Shown here piece after piece: positions 26,893 through 36,091 of a stretch of DNA of 64,000 nucleotides (position 1 is the stretch's first letter; every line of letters begins with the position of its first letter). Under the pieces are notes generated by a model that was not told the DNA's origin, ran no database searches, and saw only the letters and a list, made by a program, of their open reading frames with translations. The position numbers and the translations under genes were made by a program. Source of the stretch: CAXQUZ01 sp942491145. GTDB lineage: Bacteria; Myxococcota_A; UBA796; UBA2385. Location: NCBI GenBank assembly GCA_942491145.1, contig CALOBC010000011.1:1-64000 (forward strand). The letters are read 5' to 3'.

Positions 26893-28155
26893 ATGGCCAC
26901 CGACCCAGCGCATCCCCCGCACGATGCTTCGTCGACCTCCCGTCGCCCATTCTACGGACTGGGATTCTGGAACTGGCTGATCTACCGGTCGACGTGGCTG
27001 GCCATCCTGCCCCTGCTGCGGGGGCCGATTCGGCTGAAGGGCTTCAAACACGACAAGATCCCCCAGTCGGGACCACTGTTGTTGTTGCCCGACCACCACA
27101 CGATGCTCGACCCGTTCATGGCGGGCTGGCTGCCGGTCCGGCCCAGCCGCTTCATGACGAGCGAGCAACCGATGAAGCAGCCGATCTTGGGCCGCTGGTT
27201 GCGGGCGCTGGGCAGCTTCCCGAAGAAGAAGTTCGTGAAGGACCGGGCGTCGATGCTGGAGCTTCAGGGCTACTATGACGAGGGCCACCTCATCACCATC
27301 TTCCCCGCAGGCGCGCGCTCTTGGGACGGCCGCCCCGCCACGCTGGGCACGGGCATCGGCCGGCTGGTGAAGCGGCTGGGGGCCACGGTGATGCTCAGTC
27401 GGCTGGTGACGGCCTACTACTTTTGGCCACGGTGGGCGACGTATCCGCGCTTTGTGCCGGTGCACATTGAGTACGAAGGCCCGCTGACTTGGCCAGACAC
27501 CGCGACGGTGGAGGAGATCACCGCTGTCATTCAGCAGGGCTTGGCGAGCGTCCAGCGCATTCCCGAGGGCTACGTGACCTTTGGGTTGCGCATGGCCCAT
27601 GGGTTGCCCGCCTTTCTGTGGGCGTGCCCGGCGTGCTTCTCGACGGATGTGTTGCGGGTGCATCGACGCAACGGCAACCGGATTGTGTGTGTGGACTGCC
27701 GTGCTCAGTGGGCGGTGGACGTGGACACGACGCTGCGGGCCCAGCGAGACCACCCGAGCTGGACGGTGGCGGAGGCGTGGGACCGACTGGTGGACCACTT
27801 TGGGCGGCGGCCGGTGGCGGACCCGGAGCGCTTTGCGGCGGAGGGTGTTGCGTTGTCGGCGAGCTCGGGTCAGCTGTTGCGCGCGCTCAAGGTGGGTCGG
27901 GGCTTTGAGGCGGTCGCGGCGGGGCGGCTAATGCTGACGGCCGAGGGGCTATCTGTTGGCGACAATGACCCGTGGGTCATTCGTTTCGAAGACATCGTCG
28001 CTGTGAGTGTTGAGCTGGGGAACAAGGTGCAGGTGCGCACGGCGGATGCGTTGTACCGGATGGCGCCGGGGGACGGCAGTGTGTTGAAGTGGGGGCACTT
28101 TGTGCATGAGTGGCGGTGTGCGGTGCAGGACTTGCCGCGGAGTCCCTTGGGTTGA
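26893..28155 (+). CDS. PlsC-type acyltransferase with zinc-ribbon insert
   Basis: A 420-residue protein. Residues about 45-240 form a 1-acylglycerol-phosphate acyltransferase-like domain with HHTMLD (H-x4-D catalytic pair), a KKFVKDR segment, and IFPAGARSWDG in place of FPEGTRS. Near residue 245-275 comes CPACFSTD...IVCVDC, two CxxC pairs that resemble a zinc ribbon, then a C-terminal 130-residue domain of unknown type. It probably acylates a lipid at the inner face of the membrane. ATG at 26893 starts the conserved part; the region upstream is the divergent promoter shared with the MopE-like gene. Confidence 0.8.
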   Translation: MATDPAHPPHDASSTSRRPFYGLGFWNWLIYRSTWLAILPLLRGPIRLKGFKHDKIPQSGPLLLLPDHHTMLDPFMAGWLPVRPSRFMTSEQPMKQPILGRWLRALGSFPKKKFVKDRASMLELQGYYDEGHLITIFPAGARSWDGRPATLGTGIGRLVKRLGATVMLSRLVTAYYFWPRWATYPRFVPVHIEYEGPLTWPDTATVEEITAVIQQGLASVQRIPEGYVTFGLRMAHGLPAFLWACPACFSTDVLRVHRRNGNRIVCVDCRAQWAVDVDTTLRAQRDHPSWTVAEAWDRLVDHFGRRPVADPERFAAEGVALSASSGQLLRALKVGRGFEAVAAGRLMLTAEGLSVGDNDPWVIRFEDIVAVSVELGNKVQVRTADALYRMAPGDGSVLKWGHFVHEWRCAVQDLPRSPLG

Positions 28156-28300
28156 GTGTGGGTGTTGGGTTGGCCTGTTGCTGGCCGGCCCCACCGGCTC
28201 GCGCACGGACGGCGAGGCCGACCGGGGTCCGACCTCGCAGCCTCGGAGCCCTGCAACCGCTACACTGTCGGACGCTGCACGTGCAGCGGTCAGGAGGCCC

Positions 28301-29092
28301 ATGCGTCGGCTTGCCATCTTCAGCTTGCTCGCGTTGGCGTGTGGCGACCCCGCCCAGACCGCGCCCGCAGCAGGGCCCACCGTCAAGGTGACCCTCGACG
28401 GTGGGCTGCTGCAGAACGTGGTGCTCACCGGTGAGCCTGTGGACCTCGCGGATCTGCTGCCCCCAGCGCTGGCCCTGGCTGAGGTGCGCCAGATCGTCGT
28501 GACCGCCCATGAATACACCCACCTCGGCGTGCGCAACCCCACGATTCGCCACCCCGGCGCCCACTTTGTGTTGGACCTCGACAGCGACCGGCGGCCCACG
28601 TTTGTCATCTCCCCCGCGGTGGTCGATGGCTTGTCCCCCGACACCCAGGCGGCCCGCTTGGCGTCGGCTCCACGGCTGGCGGGGGTGCACACCGTCTCTG
28701 TGTATGTGTCCCCGCGCGCACCGGCGGTGGCGGAGACAGTGGGCCAGCCCCTGCGGATGCGGATTGAGGGCGTCGGGGCCCTGGACCTGTCCGCGGCCCA
28801 GCTTGCGGCCCGCCCGAAGGCTGCCGACCCCCGTGGCCGCTCAGATGGCTGGTCCCTCGCCACCCTCGTGGCCAGCCGTGCCCCGGGGCAAGACATCGCC
28901 GAGCTGTGGGTGGTGCCCGGCGATGGTGCCCCGGTCTTGCTGCCCCCGCCGAGCGCCACGGTGCTGCACATCGTGAAGTACAACCAGACGGGCGAGCTGC
29001 GCCTTCAGACCTGGAACCGGTCGGAAGATCAGCCGCGCCCCTCACAAGTTCACAAAGACATCAGCATGTTGCGGGTGGTGCTCGCGCAGTAG
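28301..29092 (+). CDS. Hypothetical lipoprotein
   Basis: A 263-residue lipoprotein: the signal MRRLAIFSLLALAC ends in a lipobox Cys, and AGGAGG precedes the ATG at 28301 by 4 nt. The rest is beta-rich with a conserved-looking core (LPPALALAEVRQIVVTAHEY, LQTWNRSEDQPRPSQVHKDI). I do not recognise the family. It follows the acyltransferase gene after 145 bp and ends 29 bp before the convergent propeller lipoprotein. Confidence 0.7.
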   Translation: MRRLAIFSLLALACGDPAQTAPAAGPTVKVTLDGGLLQNVVLTGEPVDLADLLPPALALAEVRQIVVTAHEYTHLGVRNPTIRHPGAHFVLDLDSDRRPTFVISPAVVDGLSPDTQAARLASAPRLAGVHTVSVYVSPRAPAVAETVGQPLRMRIEGVGALDLSAAQLAARPKAADPRGRSDGWSLATLVASRAPGQDIAELWVVPGDGAPVLLPPPSATVLHIVKYNQTGELRLQTWNRSEDQPRPSQVHKDISMLRVVLAQ

Positions 29093-29121
29093 GGCCGGCC
29101 CTGCTGCTCAGACCCCGGACC

Positions 29122-31440
29122 TCAGGGCACCCAGGGGGTGGCCAGCACCTTGTGACCGAAGTTCAGGGTGTCCGCATCTGCTGAGTATGTCCACGTATTC
29201 GACTGGGTGTCCCACGTGCGAATCACCCCGGCCTCCGAGTCGAACAAGTAGGCGCGCTCGCCATCGGGGCTGATCTCCAGTCCCGATGCGCGGGTAAAGT
29301 CGGGCACCTCGCTCCAGGTCGCCGTGGCAGGGTCGTAGACACTCAGCGCACCCACGTCAGACACGTTCTTTCGCCCGTACCAGAGCTTGCCGGACGGGCC
29401 GAATTCGAGGAAGCCGACCCGGGTCTGATCCGCGAGGGTGGGCGGCGACAAGGCCACCATGCTGCCGGTGGCGTTGTCGATGACCGCGAGGGTGCCGTCA
29501 TTCGGCTCCTCGACATCGTCCGCCGGGTGGACCTTGTGGGCCGTGAACGCGACATAGGTGGTGGTCCCGTCGGGCGAGATGGCCGCGTAGGAGTTCATCC
29601 GGCTGGTGGCCGATGTGTCGAAGGACTCCCTCACGGTCATCGTGTCGAGGTCGACGAGCGCGACCACGCCCTCCCGTGCGATGGACACGGCGCCCACTGT
29701 GCCGTCGGCGGACAGGGACAGCCGTCGACCCCGCGCACCGAGGGTGCTGTCGGCGAGAAGCTCGACCCGGCCCACCTCGGAGAAGTCGGCCATGGAGATC
29801 TTGACGAGCGCCACCCGCTCGGCAGAGGACGCACCTTCCACGCTCGCGCCGTCCGCGGCGGTCGGCTGCCAGAACGCCGCATGGGTGCCGTAGGTGACCA
29901 CAGCGTAGGCATGGGCGTGGTCGGGGCTCTGGGTCACCGCGTCGATGAAGCCCACCCCGGAGCCGTCATCGAGGTCGATGGCCAGCGCCGGCCGCAGGGT
30001 CGCGAGGTCGACGGCCACCACCTGGGGCATGTTGTGGTTGCCCAGCAGCATCCAGCGTCCATCGGGGGTGATGAAGCCGTCCCGGTGTCGGCTGTCGCCG
30101 CTCTCGCCCTTGTAGGACAGCTCTTCAGATGTGACCGCGATCTCGGCGCCGGAGCCGCTCGGGTCCACCATGACGAAGGAGTCGTCCCAGGTGCCATTGG
30201 CCGCGACGAATGCATGGGTGTGGAGCTCCAGCTCGACCGTGATCACGCCGCCAGCGCTGGCTCCGCCCACAATGTCAAACCAACCCGCGGACGTGTCGCC
30301 CGGCCCCATCCCGGTGGGTCCAAAGTAGGCAAAGGCCTGTTCGTTCCACAACCACCGGCTTGCGGCCTCGCCGACATCCACCGACGTGACCACCGCCTTG
30401 AGGTTGTGCACGATGCGGGGGTTGTCATTGGTCGCCGACAGCCAGACGCGAAGGTCGGCGTCGGCACCGTCGGCCAGCGTGGCGTAGGCGGTGGTCGCCA
30501 TGGGGGCGTCGACCGGTGCCCGCGCGCGGACCAGCGCCGAAGCCGCCGTGTTGCTGTTGATGGCGTTGGCCACTTCTCCGGCGGTGCTGGCATTGAGATC
30601 GTAGGTGACGGTGATGGTCGTGTCGGCGACAGAGACGGCGGGCGTGGTGCCATCGCCGCTGTCGGTGAGGCTCACGGCGATGCCGTTGCCGGCCGATCCG
30701 CCCTCGATGGCTTCAAGCTGGAGCTGATCGTCGTGCAGCGAGCTCGTGATGGCGTCGGCGGGGCGGGTGCCCGCGGTGGCGCTGAGCGGGAAGGTGGCGG
30801 GGGCTGCGACGACCGTGACCGTTGGGTTGTCGGGATCGGTGACGTCGATCTCGAGGGCGGCGGTCTGCACGGCCAACATGGTGTAGGTGTTGGTCGGGTT
30901 GCTGGGCACGCTGTAGTTGAGCGAGTCGTCGTAGGCGAAGGCGGTGTAGTGGAGCCAGCCGCTCGGACCCCGGGCGGATGCGATGCCGGAATTGCTGTCG
31001 GCAACGACCACGGCGTCGCCGACGCGGTCGCCAATCCCGTAGGTGACGCCGGCCAGCGGCGCGTCGACAACGGCGCTGTCGGGGCTGCTCAGCACGAGGG
31101 TGCCCAACACGTCGTCGTCGTCGGGATCGGTCCACGCCAGGTCCACTTCCCAGCTGGTGCCGTTCCACGTGGCCGACAGGTCGGTGGGGGCGCCGGGCGG
31201 GGTGAGGTCAGCGTCTGCATCGGCGTCGGCGTCGGCGTCGGCGTCGGCATCTGCGTCGGCGTCTGCGTCTGCGTCTGCGTCGGCATCGGCATCGGCATCC
31301 GCGTCGGTGTCTGCATCTGCGTCGGTGTCCGCGTCGGCGTCCTCGGTGGACTCCTCTTTGTCACCGCTGCAACCCAGTGCGGAGACACCGATGGGAAGCA
31401 CAAACAGGAGCCAGGACCAGGAACGGGTCGAAGTCGACAT
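29122..31440 (-). CDS. Beta-propeller-like lipoprotein with poly-(Asp-Ala) linker
   Basis: A 772-residue lipoprotein (lipobox SALGC). It has an extreme DADADA linker at about residues 33-80, then a fibronectin-III-like segment (PPGAPTDLSATWNGTSWEVD) and Ig-like parts. From about 440 come propeller-like repeats (FITPDGRWMLLGNHNMPQVV, LSLSADGTVGAVSIAREGVV, AISPDGTTTYVAFT, LEISPDGERAYLFDSE). Blades of the xSPDGxxxxV type form YVTN/WD40-like propellers used in surface binding. An SD-like GGAGAGGTG precedes the ATG at 31440. The binding partner is unknown. Confidence 0.8.
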   Translation of the reverse strand: MSTSTRSWSWLLFVLPIGVSALGCSGDKEESTEDADADTDADADTDADADADADADADADADADADADADADADADADLTPPGAPTDLSATWNGTSWEVDLAWTDPDDDDVLGTLVLSSPDSAVVDAPLAGVTYGIGDRVGDAVVVADSNSGIASARGPSGWLHYTAFAYDDSLNYSVPSNPTNTYTMLAVQTAALEIDVTDPDNPTVTVVAAPATFPLSATAGTRPADAITSSLHDDQLQLEAIEGGSAGNGIAVSLTDSGDGTTPAVSVADTTITVTYDLNASTAGEVANAINSNTAASALVRARAPVDAPMATTAYATLADGADADLRVWLSATNDNPRIVHNLKAVVTSVDVGEAASRWLWNEQAFAYFGPTGMGPGDTSAGWFDIVGGASAGGVITVELELHTHAFVAANGTWDDSFVMVDPSGSGAEIAVTSEELSYKGESGDSRHRDGFITPDGRWMLLGNHNMPQVVAVDLATLRPALAIDLDDGSGVGFIDAVTQSPDHAHAYAVVTYGTHAAFWQPTAADGASVEGASSAERVALVKISMADFSEVGRVELLADSTLGARGRRLSLSADGTVGAVSIAREGVVALVDLDTMTVRESFDTSATSRMNSYAAISPDGTTTYVAFTAHKVHPADDVEEPNDGTLAVIDNATGSMVALSPPTLADQTRVGFLEFGPSGKLWYGRKNVSDVGALSVYDPATATWSEVPDFTRASGLEISPDGERAYLFDSEAGVIRTWDTQSNTWTYSADADTLNFGHKVLATPWVP
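31210..31345 (-). repeat. Hexanucleotide microsatellite coding (Asp-Ala)n
   Basis: Runs of gcgtcg, gcatcg and gcgtct hexamers on the plus strand encode alternating Asp-Ala in the propeller lipoprotein. Gain or loss of units keeps the frame and only changes linker length. Confidence 0.9.
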
Positions 31441-31646
31441 GCATCACCTCTCCGAGCGAGCCTAACGCAAGGGTGGATGTGCTGAAAAGTGCGGGGCATT
31501 TGGCGAGGGGTTGCGCTCTCCTCCCTGGTCCCCATCGAGATCTCTCACGGCGCCATGCGCAAGATGGCCCCTGTCGTCGGTGGTGGTCCCCGCACCCGTG
31601 CCTACAGCTTGCGGGCACGCCGCAACGCCCAACCCCGAGGCCACCC

Positions 31647-32324
31647 ATGACCACGACCTTCCCCAGCCGCTGGGCCCCCCAGCACCCCGACCGCATCCAG
31701 CTCTACACGCTGCCCACGCCCAATGGCCAGAAGGCGTCGATTGCCCTCGAAGAGCTGGGGCTTCCCTATGAGGCCCACAAGATCAACATCATGGTGGGGG
31801 ACCAGCGAGATCCGGAGTTCATGGACGTGAACCCCAACGCCAAGATTCCGGCCATCATCGACCCCGCCGGCCCCGACGGCCAACCCCTCGCGATCATGGA
31901 GTCTGGGGCCATTCTCATCTACCTGGCCCGCAAGGCCGGCAAGCTGCTGGGCCGCACCCCCCGCGAAGAGAGCGAGGTGCTCCAGTGGCTGTTCTTCCAG
32001 GTCGGCAGCGTCGGACCCATGTTCGGCCAGTTTGGCCACTTCTACATGTTCGCCAAGGGCAAGACCGACACCTATGGGGAGGACCGCTACGCCCAAGAGG
32101 TCACGCGGCTGCTCGGTGTTCTCGACAAGCGCTTGGCCGGTCGGGAGTGGGTGGCCGGGGACTTCTCCATCGCCGACATTGCGCTTGTGCCGTGGATCCA
32201 GGCCCTCGACTTCTACAAGGGCAAAGACCGCGTCGGCTACGGCGACTTCGCCCATGTGCACGCTTGGGTTGCGCGCTTTGAGGCCCGGCCGGGTGTGGTG
32301 CGGGGCAAGGACATCGGGGCCTGA
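31647..32324 (+). CDS. Nu-class glutathione S-transferase (YfcG-like disulfide-bond oxidoreductase)
   Basis: A 225-residue cytoplasmic GST. The thioredoxin-like part has IQLYTLPTPNGQKASIALEE, NPNAKIPAIIDPAG and IMESGAILIYLARKAG; the helical domain has FGQFGHFYMFAKGKTDTYGE and REWVAGDFSIADIALVPW. The TPNG motif in place of a catalytic Tyr/Ser/Cys near the N terminus is typical of the nu class (YfcG, YghU). It is shorter than YghU and lacks the N- and C-terminal extensions. ATG at 31647 is the first start that fits the family. The next gene (a small membrane protein) follows in the same direction after 64 bp. Confidence 0.9.
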   Translation: MTTTFPSRWAPQHPDRIQLYTLPTPNGQKASIALEELGLPYEAHKINIMVGDQRDPEFMDVNPNAKIPAIIDPAGPDGQPLAIMESGAILIYLARKAGKLLGRTPREESEVLQWLFFQVGSVGPMFGQFGHFYMFAKGKTDTYGEDRYAQEVTRLLGVLDKRLAGREWVAGDFSIADIALVPWIQALDFYKGKDRVGYGDFAHVHAWVARFEARPGVVRGKDIGA

Positions 32325-32388
32325 GCTGGGGATGCCGGTGGGCGGCAGCTTGGGATAGCCCCCGGGGAACCGCCAACCCGGGGCCCCC

Positions 32389-32760
32389 ATGCTGTCGTAC
32401 CAAGTCTACAAGGTTGTCCACCTGCTGGGCATTCTGCTCACGTTCACCAGCCTCGGTGGGCTGATGTTGCACGTCCACAACGGCGGCGACAAAGCCAGCA
32501 ACAAGCGTCGGGGCCTCGTGGCCGCCACCCACGGCATTGGGTTGTTCCTTGTGTTGTTGGGCGGCTTCGGCATGCTGGCGCGCCTCAAGCTGTCGTTCGG
32601 GGCCGTGCCCTGGGTGCACGCCAAGCTGGTGATCTGGGTGATCCTCGGCGGTGTGTTGGCGCTGCCGTACCGCTTTCCCAAGCTGACGCCGGCGCTGTGG
32701 TTTGTGGTGCCGGCGCTGGGTGCGCTGGCGGCGGGCTTTGCGATCTACAAGCCGTTCTGA
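32389..32760 (+). CDS. Small four-helix membrane protein, unknown function
   Basis: A 123-residue protein with four hydrophobic segments (about 8-28, 45-65, 75-95 and 100-118). His residues lie in or near the first two (KVVHLLGILL, LMLHVH, AATHGIGLFL). Membrane His residues of this kind can bind heme or copper, but spacing alone does not prove it. Topology resembles SirB-like proteins. It follows the GST and may be co-transcribed. Confidence 0.7.
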   Translation: MLSYQVYKVVHLLGILLTFTSLGGLMLHVHNGGDKASNKRRGLVAATHGIGLFLVLLGGFGMLARLKLSFGAVPWVHAKLVIWVILGGVLALPYRFPKLTPALWFVVPALGALAAGFAIYKPF

Positions 32761-32787
32761 GGGGGCCGCACGCCCCGTTGAGCGTGC

Positions 32788-34497
<1,710 letters not shown>

Positions 34498-34655
34498 TGG
34501 GGAGCTCCAGCGGGCGGTGTCCACTATCTGCCATGGTACCGCGGCCCTGGAAATTGCGCAGGATGTCCGACCCTTGCGACGTCCGTGAGAATGCCGTGAC
34601 CGGGGACAGGAGAGGGGAGCTGCGGGTTAGGGAGCCGTCCCGACCCGGAGTCTCG

Positions 34656-35204
34656 ATGTACCGCTGGATGCTTGTCCTCACCGTGTTTGCCCTTGGCTGC
34701 GAAGACTTCGGCAAGTCGATCGACTCTGGTGACACCGCGGCGTCGTCGTCGGGCGGCGGCGACGGTGGTGGCGGAACCTCCGGCGACCCGTGGGCGGACG
34801 AGTATGTGCAAGCCCACAACAATGTGCGCGACACGGTCGGTGTGGCCCACCTGAGCTGGTCGGACGAGCTGGCCGCGAGCTCGCTGGTCTGGGCCGATGC
34901 GTTGGTCGCCGACAACTGCGCATTTGAGCACGACCTCGACAATCCCTACGGCGAGAACCTCTACTGGTCGAGCTGGGATGCCACGCCGACCGAGGTGACG
35001 GACGGCTGGTCGAGTGAAGTGGCCTTCTACGACTACGGCGACAACTCCTGCGAGCCGGGCCAGATGTGCGGTCACTACACCCAAGTGGTGTGGGACGACA
35101 CCACTCACGTGGGCTGTGCCAAGTCCGCATGCACCGATGGCAGCGTGGTTCAGGTCTGTCGCTACGATCCCCCAGGCAACTGGGTTGGCGAGAAGCCCTA
35201 TTGA
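34656..35204 (+). CDS. CAP-domain (SCP/PR-1-like) lipoprotein
   Basis: A 182-residue lipoprotein: the short signal MYRWMLVLTVFALGC is followed by a Ser/Gly/Asp linker. The CAP domain fills residues about 48-182 with QAHNNVRDTVGVAHLSWSDE, AFEHDLDNPYGENLYW, CGHYTQVVWDDTTHVGCA and the end CRYDPPGNWVGEKPY. These are the CAP1-CAP4 signatures, and the layout is closer to plant PR-1 and animal SCP proteins than to the YkwD type. The CAP cavity residues (two His, two Glu) are present. Its role is unknown. GGAG 6 nt before ATG at 34656 sets the start. Confidence 0.92.
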   Translation: MYRWMLVLTVFALGCEDFGKSIDSGDTAASSSGGGDGGGGTSGDPWADEYVQAHNNVRDTVGVAHLSWSDELAASSLVWADALVADNCAFEHDLDNPYGENLYWSSWDATPTEVTDGWSSEVAFYDYGDNSCEPGQMCGHYTQVVWDDTTHVGCAKSACTDGSVVQVCRYDPPGNWVGEKPY

Positions 35205-35264
35205 TGGCGGGTCTTCGAGTGGTTTTTTCCGTGCGACGATCCGGTCACCGCGCGCTTCCAAGCC

Positions 35265-35293
35265 TTGACATCGGCGAGGCCGCGGGTGAATTG
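35265..35293 (+). promoter_or_regulatory. Possible sigma-70 promoter of rpsO
   Basis: A perfect TTGACA at 35265-35270 is followed after 17 nt by gaattg, a poor -10. It is the best candidate in the 196-bp gap before rpsO. The weak -10 keeps this tentative. Confidence 0.3.
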
Positions 35294-35400
35294 GGCGCAG
35301 CATGACGGCCCAGGCGGCTTGCGTGGGGACGCCACCCCGCCCAAATCCTCCGATGCTCTTCCGAGCGCTGCCGGGTCCGTGCCCACAAGGAGAATGAACC

Positions 35401-35670
35401 ATGGCGATGACCACCGAGCGTAAGGCTGAGCTGATCAGCACTTTCGGACGCACTGAGGGCGACACCGGCTCCCCCGAAGTCCAGGTTGCACTGCTCACCG
35501 AGCGGATCAACTACTTGACCGACCACTTCCGCACCCACCACAAGGACCACCACTCCCGTCGTGGTCTGCTCAAGCTGGTCGGCCAGCGCCGGCGGTTGCT
35601 CAAGTACCTGCGCTCCAAGGATGAAGACCGCTACAAGGCGACCATCCAGGCCCTCGGCCTTCGTCGCTGA
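35401..35670 (+). CDS. rpsO: 30S ribosomal protein S15
   Basis: An 89-residue protein of normal S15 length. It shows the family signature from TGSPEVQVALLTERINYLT through HHKDHHSRRGLLKLVGQRRR to LKYLRSKDEDRYKATIQALG. S15 binds 16S rRNA early in small-subunit assembly. AAGGAG stands 7 nt before ATG at 35401. The gene lies upstream of pnp, as in many bacteria, separated here by 421 bp that contain two strong hairpins. Confidence 0.97.
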   Translation: MAMTTERKAELISTFGRTEGDTGSPEVQVALLTERINYLTDHFRTHHKDHHSRRGLLKLVGQRRRLLKYLRSKDEDRYKATIQALGLRR

Positions 35671-35680
35671 GCGTCCCCGG

Positions 35681-35733
35681 GGCGGCGGACATTCCGCCGC
35701 CCTGCGTCGTTCTGGGGTCTGCCCCCACGACGC
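35681..35733 (+). terminator. Two consecutive hairpins between rpsO and pnp
   Basis: Hairpin one: ggcggcgga / tccgccgcc, a perfect 9-bp stem with a 3-nt loop (35681-35701). Hairpin two: gcgtcgt ... acgacgc with an inner gggg/cccc (35704-35733). Neither has a U-tract, so they could attenuate transcription, protect the rpsO 3' end or serve as an RNase III processing site as known for E. coli rpsO-pnp. The last is inference. Confidence 0.55.
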
Positions 35734-36091
35734 GAAACCTGATCTTTACCACTCTTTCGAGAATCCTTTCGACGAGCCCGCAGGCGGTTCGTGCGAGGAC
35801 GTGGAGTCCCGTTCCGCAGGTCTACGCGGCGGGGAGGTCAAGCCAGAAGCTTCGGTTTCGGTCTGCCCCCCCCGCCCCGCAGGTTTGCGGAGCAACGGTC
35901 CGCGCCCGATCGCATGGCCGGGTCCATTCCTGTACCTCCGGCTCGACGAAAGCTGCGGCGTCCGCACCACTGCGCGCGTCGCGGGGTGGCGCCAATCCGG
36001 CACTGCTTCAAACAGCATCAATCGTTGAGAAAGGGCCCCCACAAGGCGTCGTCGATGGACGCGCTGCCCCGGGGAAGCCCATGGAGTTTAT
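35734..36091. other. rpsO-pnp intergenic leader
   Basis: No gene is visible here. It is probably the pnp leader, perhaps with its own promoter. GGAG stands 6 nt before the pnp start. Confidence 0.4.

Noticed and set aside
29527..31485. A 652-codon plus-strand frame opposite the propeller lipoprotein
   Set aside because: No domain, and its VGVGVGVC tail is the antisense of the Asp-Ala microsatellite.
35750..36050. A tRNA gene in the rpsO-pnp spacer
   Set aside because: I looked for T-arm and acceptor pairing around ggttcgtgcg and gggtccattcc; no cloverleaf could be formed.
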